19,716 nt of DNA from NCBI GenBank assembly GCA_022704885.1, contig JAKJFO010000062.1:1-19716 (forward strand), given 5' to 3'. The notes under the pieces were generated by a model. That model ran no database searches and was not told the DNA's origin. It saw nothing but the letters and a program-made list of their open reading frames with translations. This document shows, piece by piece, positions 1-7,478 of the stretch; the stretch's first letter is position 1, and every line of letters starts with the position of its first letter. Source of the DNA: Candidatus Rifleibacteriota bacterium. GTDB lineage: Bacteria > Riflebacteria > Ozemobacteria > Ozemobacterales > Ozemobacteraceae. The translations under genes were made by a program, and so were the position numbers.

Positions 1-499
1 TCTTGCCGGTCGAAGGCGCCCCGACGAACACCGCATTTACGATATGATCGCGATAGACAAGTTCGTTCAGGAACTGGCGCGAGGCATAAGGATCAGAACG
101 AACCAGAGTGCCCGAAACCGGCACAGCGTTGCGGTCGATATCGACTGTGCGGTTAACCGCATTTAAAGCACGACTGACATGGTCGCCATAAGGCTCACTC
201 GAATAAAAGTGGGTAATGCCCTTATCGCGAAATTGCGAAAGAATATAGGCGTCGTGCATCTGCGTTATTTCAGGAGTATAGCCAACTTCAGTTGGGCCAT
301 CCCAGGCCTCGACCAGTCTGACCTGTGGATAAAGCTCTCTGATCCAGCGGGCGCGCACCGGCATCGGAATACTGTTCGGCTCAGGGCTCGGGTAAATCAT
401 GACATAAAGCTGATCCATCTCGCGCAATGCCGTCTCGATAACCAGTTGATGCCCTTTATGCAGCGGCGAATACTTGCCGAGGGTCATGCCGATCTTCAT
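1..499 (-). CDS. nadR: NadR-like NMN adenylyltransferase / nicotinamide riboside kinase (partial, C-terminus beyond window)
   Basis: This bifunctional cytoplasmic enzyme phosphorylates nicotinamide riboside and adenylylates the resulting NMN to NAD. The 166 visible residues begin with a nucleotidyltransferase fold: GKYSPLHKGHQ at residues 8-18 supplies the HxGH motif (H14, H17), and VSGTLVR at 128-134 matches the second ATP-binding motif (ISGTxxR type). The sequence then enters a P-loop, GAPSTGK at 160-166, which opens the ribosylnicotinamide kinase domain and is cut by the window edge. The protein starts directly with the transferase domain, so the N-terminal DNA-binding repressor domain of Escherichia coli NadR is absent. 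This copy is therefore probably purely enzymatic. The ATG shares an ATGA with the stop of pnuC, which implies translational coupling. Transporter plus enzyme is the standard pairing for nicotinamide riboside salvage. Confidence 0.92.
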   Translation of the reverse strand, partial: MKIGMTLGKYSPLHKGHQLVIETALREMDQLYVMIYPSPEPNSIPMPVRARWIRELYPQVRLVEAWDGPTEVGYTPEITQMHDAYILSQFRDKGITHFYSSEPYGDHVSRALNAVNRTVDIDRNAVPVSGTLVRSDPYASRQFLNELVYRDHIVNAVFVGAPSTGK

Positions 500-1098
500 A
501 GAGCCGGCTCCAGATCAGACATTTGAGCTTCTTCACTCGTCAACGCTTTAAAAGAGCGTCGCCAGCGCAACAAGCCGAAAGTAGCCATAATGAGAAACGC
601 AATATACAAAACGCCGGTCAGATAAAGATCTTTTGTGAAATAAACCCCGATCGCGACAACATCGACGGCTATCCAGAAATACCAGTTTTCGAGTTTTTTA
701 CGCGACAGCAGCCATTGCGCGGTCAAACTGAAAACGGTGGTAAAAGCATCGGCATAAGGCAGAGCGGCATCGGTGCGACTGGCCATGAACCAGCCGAGCA
801 ACAGCGTGCCGGCAACAGAGCCTGCGATACAGGCAGCAAGCCAGGCCGGCAAAAGCCGCGTGATACGCGCTTCCTTGCGCAACCTGCCGCCATGCAGCCA
901 GAAATACCAGCCATAGATATTCATGGCAACGTAGATCACGTGCAGAATCACATCAGAATAAAGTTTTGCCTGATAAAAGACGAAAATGTAGAGAGTAACC
1001 TGCAGAAGGCCGGTTGGCCAGCACCAGATATTCTCTTTTATCGTAAAATAGACGCATAAAAAACCGGCAATAACCGCTACAACTTCGATCGGGCTCAT
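496..1098 (-). CDS. pnuC: PnuC nicotinamide riboside transporter
   Basis: This inner-membrane facilitator takes up nicotinamide riboside, which is trapped by phosphorylation, here probably by the adjacent NadR-like kinase. The 200 residues match the usual PnuC length. They show the family's aromatic-rich segments: an early NIWCWPTG, then NIYGWYFWLHGG, and ENWYFWIAVDVVAIGVYF near the C-terminus. Several hydrophobic helices are present, as expected for this SWEET-like seven-helix fold. The C-terminus is basic (LLRWRRSFK) and then acidic, and is presumably cytoplasmic. The gene begins in an ATGA overlap with the upstream ligase gene and ends in an ATGA overlap with nadR, so it is translated as part of the long operon. 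I see no separate promoter or riboswitch in front of it. The family assignment is secure; the substrate is inferred from the family and from the nadR neighbour. Confidence 0.95.
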   Translation of the reverse strand: MSPIEVVAVIAGFLCVYFTIKENIWCWPTGLLQVTLYIFVFYQAKLYSDVILHVIYVAMNIYGWYFWLHGGRLRKEARITRLLPAWLAACIAGSVAGTLLLGWFMASRTDAALPYADAFTTVFSLTAQWLLSRKKLENWYFWIAVDVVAIGVYFTKDLYLTGVLYIAFLIMATFGLLRWRRSFKALTSEEAQMSDLEPAL

Positions 1099-2447
1099 GC
1101 TTTGACATCTGCCTCGGTAAACTCGCTTGAATAGCTGACTTTCCTGCCCTCGCCGCTGTCAGCCGCCTCGATTTTCACTTCCATACGGCAGCCAGTGCCA
1201 AAAATCTGCGTCAAAACTCTGCGAATATCGGCTTCGGCAGCGCTGCCCCAGCCGGTGAATTCCAGCGAACGGTCGCGGCGCTGCTGCAGTTTGAAGCCGG
1301 CCAGCATAAATTCGCACATTGCCCTTGAAATATCGACGTTATTGATAAAGCTGTCGTCACTGCCAACAAAGACGACCGGCGCACGGCCCGACAGATCGAA
1401 CAGATGCGGAACACCTTCTTCATAGCGCATAATGGCATAATCGCCGGTGCGATACCTGATAAGCGGCAAAAACGGGTTTATGCCACCGGTCACCGCGATT
1501 TCGCCGCGCTCGCCTTCTGGCATGGGCTCATCTTTGTCAGCATGGAGTATTTCAACATACAGATCGGGGCGTATCAACCGATAAACGCCGCTTTGCCGGG
1601 CCACCGCGATCATGCGGCATTCGGTCAGCGAATAGATATCGTAAACCGGGCAGTCGAACTGCTTTTCGAGACGCCGCCGCAAGCCATCCTGCAGAGTCAT
1701 CGCCGATGAAACGAGCGCTTTCGGCTTAATCTTCGGGTTCAGCTCTGCCAGCGCAAGAAAGGTGAAAGGGTCGCCGGTCAGAATCTCGGGAGCATGCTTT
1801 TGCAGATAATCGATGCGATCCTGCGGCTTTCGCCAGTCGGCCGGGTTAAGGTTGATCTTCAAAACACCGGCTCCGCGCAGATAGGTTGACAGCGAAGCGT
1901 AAGTCAGCGTCGATTCCTGGTTGCACACCAGGCAGATCGAAACCCGCCCCGGGCCGCCTTCGAGACTTATTCCATCAGCTGCCAGTATCGCTTCTAGCTG
2001 GGCAATCCAGGTTGCCTGCGACACCGCGTCGAACAGAACATCCATCGGCGCACCGGTAGAGCCGGAGGTGTTGTATACCAGCATGTCTTCAGGATCACAC
2101 TCGTCTGAAACATACTTCCAGGGCCGGCCGGCAATCTGCTCGCGCCGCAACGACGGCATCTGCAGAAATTCGGGCTGACAGGATCTGTATGCCGGCACGG
2201 TAGCACGGCACCAGCTGAGAAATTCAGGCAACCAGTCAGGCAAACTGTCTTTCTGCCAGAACTGCTGCGCTCTTACCCGCCCGGCGTAAGCATTTACCTG
2301 TTCCAGCTTTTCTGAGGTCAGGCGGTCGCCAGAGCCAAAGTTGAAAATCGGCGCGCTGCTGTCCTGGCGCAATTCTTTGAGAAAGCCCAGATTATCGAGC
2401 AACGGAAATCTTTCGTTATCAGACAATACTGCTACTGGTTTCATCAT
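1095..2447 (-). CDS. PaaK/CapK-like adenylate-forming ligase
   Basis: This 450-residue member of the AMP-binding superfamily is closest in length and motifs to phenylacetate-CoA ligase (PaaK), CapK and coenzyme F390 synthetase. It carries the ATP-binding loop TSGSTGAP at 127-134, YSLTE at 272-276 (the Y-x-x-T-E adenine/magnesium motif), YRTGD at 332-336 and LSGRAP at 352-357. A smaller C-terminal domain ends with GRKV, which may hold the catalytic lysine. Such enzymes activate a carboxylic acid as its acyl-AMP and usually pass it to CoA or another acceptor. The substrate cannot be read from the sequence. No phenylacetate, capsule or F420 gene lies nearby. Its neighbours are MoxR/VWA genes upstream and pnuC-nadR downstream, joined by ATGA overlaps on both sides. 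GGAAGAG lies just upstream of tandem ATG codons (2447 and 2444), and either could initiate. The fold is certain; the role is unknown. Confidence 0.88.
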   Translation of the reverse strand: MMKPVAVLSDNERFPLLDNLGFLKELRQDSSAPIFNFGSGDRLTSEKLEQVNAYAGRVRAQQFWQKDSLPDWLPEFLSWCRATVPAYRSCQPEFLQMPSLRREQIAGRPWKYVSDECDPEDMLVYNTSGSTGAPMDVLFDAVSQATWIAQLEAILAADGISLEGGPGRVSICLVCNQESTLTYASLSTYLRGAGVLKINLNPADWRKPQDRIDYLQKHAPEILTGDPFTFLALAELNPKIKPKALVSSAMTLQDGLRRRLEKQFDCPVYDIYSLTECRMIAVARQSGVYRLIRPDLYVEILHADKDEPMPEGERGEIAVTGGINPFLPLIRYRTGDYAIMRYEEGVPHLFDLSGRAPVVFVGSDDSFINNVDISRAMCEFMLAGFKLQQRRDRSLEFTGWGSAAEADIRRVLTQIFGTGCRMEVKIEAADSGEGRKVSYSSEFTEADVKA

Positions 2448-3013
2448 TCTCTTCCATATACGTTGGCGGCTTCGCGGGCACGCTGCTCTTCCATCTGACG
2501 GCGCAGCCGCTTTGCCCGCTCTTCGGCTGCTGCGGTCTCTTCGATCACTCTGATTCGCTTCACCGTGTTGACGGCATCGAAACGATCGAGAGCCTCATCT
2601 GAAGTTTCGCCGGCCGGCACATAGCCGCAGCATTTGAGTATCATGCGCGCCAGTTCTTCGGAACGCTGTTCATCGGTGACCCAGAGTTCACTTTTTACGT
2701 GCGGCGCAACAGATGCCAGTTGCGACCAGAAAACCTCATTGAACCAGCCGTTGTCGATTCTGGCAAAAAACGGGTGCGTGAGCACCCAGCAGCAGATCTG
2801 AATCAGCAAAAGTTCGGCGTTACTGCGACGATCGGCCGTCAGAGTGGCTTTTGCCGGTGCTGTCGGCTGCCGAATCAACATGCGCAAAACATCGTTCACC
2901 AGAGCTTCGCTGTTTACTTCGCCTTTACCGCGGCGAAGGGGTGCTGCAAGAAATTCCGCGGGGCAACGCTTGATGTGGTGAATCAGTTCAGATATGGTCG
3001 GCACTTCTGTCAT
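2444..3013 (-). CDS. Uncharacterised 189-residue MoxR/VWA-operon protein
   Basis: I do not recognise this protein. It is 189 residues, soluble and mostly helical by composition, with no signal peptide or transmembrane segment. An N-terminal helical segment is followed by a tryptophan-rich core (ICCWVLTHPFFARIDNGWF, then VFW, then ELWVTDEQRSEEL). A strongly charged tail from about residue 150 (ETAAAEERAKRLRRQMEEQR) is probably a coiled coil. The gene overlaps its neighbours on both sides by ATGA, and its Shine-Dalgarno sequence (GGAAAA) lies inside the last codons of the VWA gene, so it is almost certainly co-translated. The position between VWA gene and ligase gene suggests an adaptor or accessory subunit of the machine. 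That is inference from context only. Confidence 0.75.
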   Translation of the reverse strand: MTEVPTISELIHHIKRCPAEFLAAPLRRGKGEVNSEALVNDVLRMLIRQPTAPAKATLTADRRSNAELLLIQICCWVLTHPFFARIDNGWFNEVFWSQLASVAPHVKSELWVTDEQRSEELARMILKCCGYVPAGETSDEALDRFDAVNTVKRIRVIEETAAAEERAKRLRRQMEEQRAREAANVYGRE

Positions 3014-4800
3014 TGTCGTTTTCCGGTTCTGTCGTAGAATTTTCGCGAAAATGCCCGGGCAAATGCCACAAGCTCTTCTTCTCTGGTAACATAATGAATC
3101 GTCCAGCCCATTTTTTCAAGTCGACTGACGCCCCCTGCACTGTATCCGGGGCGAGAATGCAGCACAAAGGTGCCACCGCCACCGGCGCGGGTCAGAGCTT
3201 TTTCGGCAACATCGTAGTTCGACTCCCCGTTCGGGGCCTTTGCATCGAGCATCGAAAAGATGTCGTCATCAGTCACGATCAGCAGATGCGTTTTAATCTT
3301 CGGCTTATCCAGATAAGGGGTCTGAAGGCGCGGAATACCGTATGCATATCCGGTTCCCAGATATGAGGTCAGCACCAGCATCGCCTCATGTTCTGAATTG
3401 ACAAAGCCTTCGGATTCAAGAAAACTGCCAGGCTCCCCTGACAGACAGCACATGACCTTGGCACCGGCACGCAGAGCCGAAAGTGTGATGATCGAAGCAG
3501 CGCAGATCGGCCAGGAAAAGTTGTAGCGCGGATTACGCATCGAGCCTGAACAGTCGATCCCGACATAAAGGTTGTAAGGTTGTGCTTTGCTCGGAGTATC
3601 GGTATCCAGCGAAAAAACTCGACTGCGAGTGGTAACTCCCGGCACTACAACCGGCGAAATCAGTGTGGTTTCGAACCAGTCGAGCTCTTCTACCGGATCG
3701 CCCGGCTCCCACTGCTCGGTACCTTCGGGCAGCAGCTCAGCAAGCGGCGCGGCGTCTTCTTCAGGAAACGACACAAGATGCGGCATGGCAATTTCGCGAT
3801 AATAGCGGATCAGCAGCTTGTTTTCGTCGGCAGACGGGTCGACCTGACGCATCATATCGATGTAGGTGCCGGGCTCTGAATACCTTTTCTGCGGCCCGGT
3901 TCCACCTTGAATCGAACGCATATCTGCAATCTCAGGTCGTTTGCTGCTGTCGCCGTCCTGATCGCCGTCCCCTTTGCCACTGCCTTGCAAAGCCTCGGCG
4001 CGGGGGTCGACGATGCCATCGAGTATCGATTCGTCGATTTCGGCCATGCCACCGACAACTTCTGCGCCAGCCCCCGATTTTTCGGCGTCGAGATAGCGTG
4101 CCAGTTCCTGGCGCGCCTTGTTGTGTTGCGCATCTTCGATAAGATAAGGGTAAGCCAGCATCGCAAAACGGCCGGCGCCATCGAGCCAGTTGCGGGCGTA
4201 ACTGCGAATAAGAGACGCTGCCAGCGAGGCATCGGCATCGAGCTGCACTGTCTGTTTCCCGCCAGAAAGGTCGCCGCGCGACAATCCCCAGAGATATTCA
4301 TAAGTTCGCATATACCAGATATGAAGAGTTGACTCGATTTTGGCATTCTGCTGGATCTTGCGATAAACCGACGCCATGTCGAGCTGATGAATGCGTTGCA
4401 ATGTGTCGTTGATCACGAGATCGCTGTAAAGGTTCGCTACCAGCGGGGTTCGGTCTTCGATGCCGGCGAGGGCCAGTCGCATGCGACGAAAAAGACCAGC
4501 ATTATCATAGCGGTTCGCCGGAATCAGCACATGATGGCCGATTTCATGTGCAAGAATCTGCACGGCGCAGTCGCCAACGCGGTGGCGCCGCACTGAGTCG
4601 AGGTCGATAACTACGCGATGATCGGTGAGCCTGATCATGGCGAAGCTTCCGGTCAGGCCTTCGAGTTGAGCATCCTGCGCCGACAAGCACCAGGTTGGTT
4701 CGCGCAAAGTAACGTATGGGCTCCAGATAGTGACTGCCTGTGGCCAGGCCTCGGCCCAGCTTTTTTTTAGACGGTTGACGGTGACTACCGTATCAGCCAT
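3010..4800 (-). CDS. Metallopeptidase-like / VWA domain fusion protein (DUF2201-like architecture)
   Basis: This 596-residue cytoplasmic protein has two recognisable halves. The N-terminal half contains HEIGHH at 85-90, a zinc-peptidase HExxH motif, and about 40 residues later SDLVIND (126-132), whose aspartate could be the third metal ligand. This spacing resembles the putative metallopeptidase domain of VWA-like DUF2201 proteins. A low-complexity acidic linker at about 273-286 (GSGKGDGDQDGDSS) leads to a C-terminal VWA domain. Its MIDAS is complete: DCSGS (D416, S418, S420), a downstream TGYAYG threonine (about 483) and TDDD at 510-513. VWA domains of this kind are substrate-binding partners of MoxR ATPases, as in RavA-ViaA. 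The start overlaps the upstream 314-residue gene by eight bases. Peptidase activity is possible, since HExxH is intact, but unproven. The name DUF2201-like rests on motif layout, not a search. Confidence 0.85.
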   Translation of the reverse strand: MADTVVTVNRLKKSWAEAWPQAVTIWSPYVTLREPTWCLSAQDAQLEGLTGSFAMIRLTDHRVVIDLDSVRRHRVGDCAVQILAHEIGHHVLIPANRYDNAGLFRRMRLALAGIEDRTPLVANLYSDLVINDTLQRIHQLDMASVYRKIQQNAKIESTLHIWYMRTYEYLWGLSRGDLSGGKQTVQLDADASLAASLIRSYARNWLDGAGRFAMLAYPYLIEDAQHNKARQELARYLDAEKSGAGAEVVGGMAEIDESILDGIVDPRAEALQGSGKGDGDQDGDSSKRPEIADMRSIQGGTGPQKRYSEPGTYIDMMRQVDPSADENKLLIRYYREIAMPHLVSFPEEDAAPLAELLPEGTEQWEPGDPVEELDWFETTLISPVVVPGVTTRSRVFSLDTDTPSKAQPYNLYVGIDCSGSMRNPRYNFSWPICAASIITLSALRAGAKVMCCLSGEPGSFLESEGFVNSEHEAMLVLTSYLGTGYAYGIPRLQTPYLDKPKIKTHLLIVTDDDIFSMLDAKAPNGESNYDVAEKALTRAGGGGTFVLHSRPGYSAGGVSRLEKMGWTIHYVTREEELVAFARAFSRKFYDRTGKRQ

Positions 4801-5737
4801 CTACTGCTCCGAACAGAAAAACCGAATGCGATGACGCTGTGGTCAGAAAAAGTGTCGAATCGTGCTGTGCCCAGGTCGTAAGATCCTTGTAGCGGCCAAG
4901 TATTTTTGCCGCTTCGCCTGTGGCCGAAGAAGCCGGGGCGGGCGCAAAGTCAGCCGACCCGTCAAAGGCATCAGAGCACTCAAGCAGAACACAGCCAAAG
5001 CGATCGGCAAACACAACCCCTGTCAGCTGACCATCAGAAACAAAAACCATGTTATCGCGCAATATCAGACGGGGCGGGTGCATGAATTCGCCACCAAAGC
5101 CCTTGAAACCACCAACCGCGATACCCGGTGAAGGCTCACCTTTAGCCCACGGATTTTTTAAATCAGGGCCAAAAGTCATATCGCCGAAAATCGCTGAAAT
5201 AATCTCGGGTTTCGGCCTTCGTTCAAAGTCGAGTTGCTGGCGAAGATGCGCCATGCCACAACGCCAGGCGGCAAAGCGACCGGCGACGAGCAACTCTTCA
5301 AGATCGACCACCAGCACCACTATTTTCTGCATCATGACGATCCAGGCCCGTGCTGCTGCCGTCGAGTGACGCAGAATCTTTTTAAGAGCAGCGGTAAGTG
5401 ATCTGAGCAAACGCGCCGGGTTGGCTGCAGTCAACTTCGGGTTCAGCAGCAACAGGAGCCGGCAGGCCTGGTGCAGTTCAAAATCTGAGCCGGCGGCGCC
5501 AGATGTCAGAAAATCAATGGTGTCGCGAAACAACACATCAAAGACTTTTCGGCTGCGTGTTTTGTCGCGTTCATGAACCGCGGCAAAAATCGGCTCAACC
5601 ACAGCTTTGAACCATACCGGAACAGCTGCCGGATCAAAGCGCTTTGAAATGGCAGCAGCCTGTCGCAATGCCTGGTTAAGTGAGTTGGCATTTTCACGCA
5701 ACAGTTCAATAAGCGGTTTACAGACTATTTTTTCCAT
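4793..5737 (-). CDS. Uncharacterised 314-residue protein between MoxR and VWA genes
   Basis: I do not recognise this protein. Residues 1 to about 160 look helical (leucine- and alanine-rich, with repeated pairs such as LLLLLNPKL and ALKKILRH), ending in a hydrophobic stretch, VVLVVDLEELLVA. From about residue 200 the composition changes to short beta-like segments: LILRDNMVFVSDGQLTGVVF, then FGCVLLECS, then TLFLTTASSHSVFLF. A glycine-rich, proline-rich loop (PSPGIAVGGFKGFGGEF) lies at the junction. A helical module plus a beta-sandwich or propeller-blade-like module would suit a scaffold or substrate adaptor. The start lies 13 bases inside the end of the moxR-like gene and the end overlaps the VWA gene, so the three products are probably made in fixed proportion. 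MoxR-VWA systems with a third, variable partner are described in the literature; equating this protein with that partner is inference. Confidence 0.75.
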   Translation of the reverse strand: MEKIVCKPLIELLRENANSLNQALRQAAAISKRFDPAAVPVWFKAVVEPIFAAVHERDKTRSRKVFDVLFRDTIDFLTSGAAGSDFELHQACRLLLLLNPKLTAANPARLLRSLTAALKKILRHSTAAARAWIVMMQKIVVLVVDLEELLVAGRFAAWRCGMAHLRQQLDFERRPKPEIISAIFGDMTFGPDLKNPWAKGEPSPGIAVGGFKGFGGEFMHPPRLILRDNMVFVSDGQLTGVVFADRFGCVLLECSDAFDGSADFAPAPASSATGEAAKILGRYKDLTTWAQHDSTLFLTTASSHSVFLFGAVDG

Positions 5738-7314
5738 TTGAGCCAGCGCCGGTAATTGTTATATCTCTGATGCAGATATTTGAGCTTGAGAATGTCATCG
5801 GCCATGTGACCGTAGATTTTGCCCGATCTGGCCATTGTTGCCAGCTGTTTTTCGATAGCATTCATGCGCTTTTCAACTTCAGTTTTTGAGATGCCTTCGA
5901 GCCCGGCTTCAAATTCTCGCTCGAGATCGACAACCGGGTCTGATTTCTGCAGACCGAGCCGATAATATTCTTCGCAGGAAAGATCGAAAAGTTTGCGCAG
6001 CCAGCTGATGCGATCGACACGATAGGCTTCGTGACGCGGTTCATCAAAGAACGGCGATTCGAGATGCGGACTCAGCGTGTCATGCAGGACAAACGGAATG
6101 ATCTGCCTGAGATCTTCAAGCTGAACGCTTTGCGAACCGCGAAAATACGCGAGCGCCTTGGCAAACTGAATTATAGTCATGAGTTTGCGCACCGACAGGC
6201 CATTTTTTGTCTGTGAGCCAAGATCGCGCACCAGATCTTTGCCTGATTCTTCACCCGAAAGAGTGCGAAAATCGAGACCAGAAAGCTTTGCCGTATCTTT
6301 CGTCATGTACTCGAGCATGGTCGAGGCTGGTTCGAAAAACTCGAAGTGACGGCAGAAAAATTCGAGCGGCCGGCGCACGTTGTCATCGATGGCAACCCGG
6401 CGAATGTCCCGGTTCATCTGCGACAATTCGGCTTCGCTGAAAATGATTTCTTCAGGAATCATTTCTTCGGGTCTTATCGCCAGCTCGATGCGCTTCTGCA
6501 GCTCTGATAAAAAGCGGGTATTGAAATGAAACGCGCGAATCACGATATCGATGCGGTCGCGCAAAGCCTCGATAACCTGATAAGTGCCGCCGCCACCATC
6601 ATCGTTGGCAGTCAGATACCACGCGGCATCAGGGCATTCATAAACCTGGTCGAGTATTTCGGCATAGTTGTCGGCCAGCACGGTAAGCAGAGCGGACTGC
6701 GTTCGAGTCGGTATGCGGTTATATTCGTCGATAATCTTAACCCGCATCGACAGCCACTTACGCCACGAAATTCTGATTTCTGACATGCTGTCGGCCTTGA
6801 CCATATCTGCCGGTAACGGGTGCCCGAGCAGATCGGCAATCGTCATCTGTGGCTGACCATGCTGAATGGCGCGCTTAACTTCGATCTGCGAATAACCGGC
6901 CAGCAGACCCATCAGTATAGCTGTTGCGGTTTTGCCGCGGCCGGGACCGCCAACAATTAGGCAGCGCCCACGCACTGCCATATTCAGCAGCGGAATCAGC
7001 ACGAAACTCGAATAGCTCTGGCCGGTCGGCAGGGCCAGCTCGATTTTGCGGTCTCCCATCTGAAAGGTGCGCGGCGGCTCGTCGTTATATTCGAGATCGT
7101 AAAACGGGCTGATAATTGCGGTATTGGTGATCCAGAAATACGCCTGACGCAATTTCTCGTCGAGACCGCTGCCCTCTGAGCGACTTTCAGGCTGGTCACT
7201 CTCATACAGGTCTTCGATCTTGAATTCAGGGCGTGCCACCGGCGCCTGCGGATTGGTCGGCGAAGCCGGCACCCGTTGAAAAATTTCTTTTGCCTTGTCA
7301 AAAATACTTGCCAT
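5725..7314 (-). CDS. MoxR-family AAA+ ATPase
   Basis: This 529-residue AAA+ ATPase heads the operon. From the ATG at 7314, Walker A is GGPGRGKT (122-129), Walker B is VKIIDEYN (192-199, with D and E present), sensor 1 lies in LTANDD (about 234-239), and EALRDRID (249-256) carries the likely arginine finger. MoxR proteins form ring hexamers that remodel or load cofactors into partner proteins, typically those bearing a VWA domain; one is encoded two genes downstream. The protein is longer than a minimal MoxR (about 330 residues). It has an acidic N-terminal extension of roughly 60 residues and a long helical C-terminal region ending in a basic tail (YRRWLKWKK). I chose the ATG at 7314 because AGTGAGGA lies just upstream at a normal distance. 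An in-frame GTG at 7326 would sit inside that ribosome site. Confidence 0.9.
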   Translation of the reverse strand: MASIFDKAKEIFQRVPASPTNPQAPVARPEFKIEDLYESDQPESRSEGSGLDEKLRQAYFWITNTAIISPFYDLEYNDEPPRTFQMGDRKIELALPTGQSYSSFVLIPLLNMAVRGRCLIVGGPGRGKTATAILMGLLAGYSQIEVKRAIQHGQPQMTIADLLGHPLPADMVKADSMSEIRISWRKWLSMRVKIIDEYNRIPTRTQSALLTVLADNYAEILDQVYECPDAAWYLTANDDGGGGTYQVIEALRDRIDIVIRAFHFNTRFLSELQKRIELAIRPEEMIPEEIIFSEAELSQMNRDIRRVAIDDNVRRPLEFFCRHFEFFEPASTMLEYMTKDTAKLSGLDFRTLSGEESGKDLVRDLGSQTKNGLSVRKLMTIIQFAKALAYFRGSQSVQLEDLRQIIPFVLHDTLSPHLESPFFDEPRHEAYRVDRISWLRKLFDLSCEEYYRLGLQKSDPVVDLEREFEAGLEGISKTEVEKRMNAIEKQLATMARSGKIYGHMADDILKLKYLHQRYNNYRRWLKWKK

Positions 7315-7335
7315 GTTGTTCCTCACTGGCTGAAT

Positions 7336-7378
7336 TGTGACATGATTTCACCATTTATTCAATCAAGGTATTGTCACA
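7336..7378. promoter_or_regulatory. Spaced inverted repeat in divergent intergenic region
   Basis: The two arms TGTGACA (7336-7342) and TGTCACA (7372-7378) are a perfect 7-base inverted repeat with centres 36 bases apart. They lie between the moxR-like start and the divergent repeat-protein promoter. The right arm ends 12 bases before that promoter's -35 box, and the left arm is about 20 bases from the moxR-like start codon. A dimeric regulator contacting both half-sites could control both transcripts. I could not find a convincing minus-strand promoter; TTGAAT with CACAAT 17 bases away is a weak candidate. The arms could also be chance in an AT-rich stretch. Confidence 0.25.
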
Positions 7379-7390
7379 CCAGGATGAAAT

Positions 7391-7419
7391 TTGAAATAAT
7401 AATTTCTAACTGTTATAAT
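7391..7419 (+). promoter_or_regulatory. Sigma-70 type promoter for the WTWTEG-repeat gene
   Basis: TTGAAA (7391-7396) is followed by exactly 17 bases and a consensus TATAAT (7414-7419). A TG one base before the -10 hexamer also makes an extended -10 element. Transcription would begin near 7426 and give a leader of about 50 bases before the ATG at 7479. This is the best promoter match I can see in the window. Confidence 0.75.
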
Positions 7420-7478
7420 CAGAGAATACTCCCACTTAATCACGCTCAATCCTGAATTCTGAAGTTAGCAGGTGAGAT

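Noticed and set aside
523..1059. Long plus-strand open frame opposite pnuC
   Set aside because: It is the antisense of a well-recognised PnuC, has no coherent domain, and has a poor start site. The same applies to open frames opposite the other genes.
7336..7351. CRP-type site TGTGA...TCAC
   Set aside because: The two halves are seven bases apart rather than six, so it does not fit the CRP consensus; kept only as part of the wider inverted repeat.
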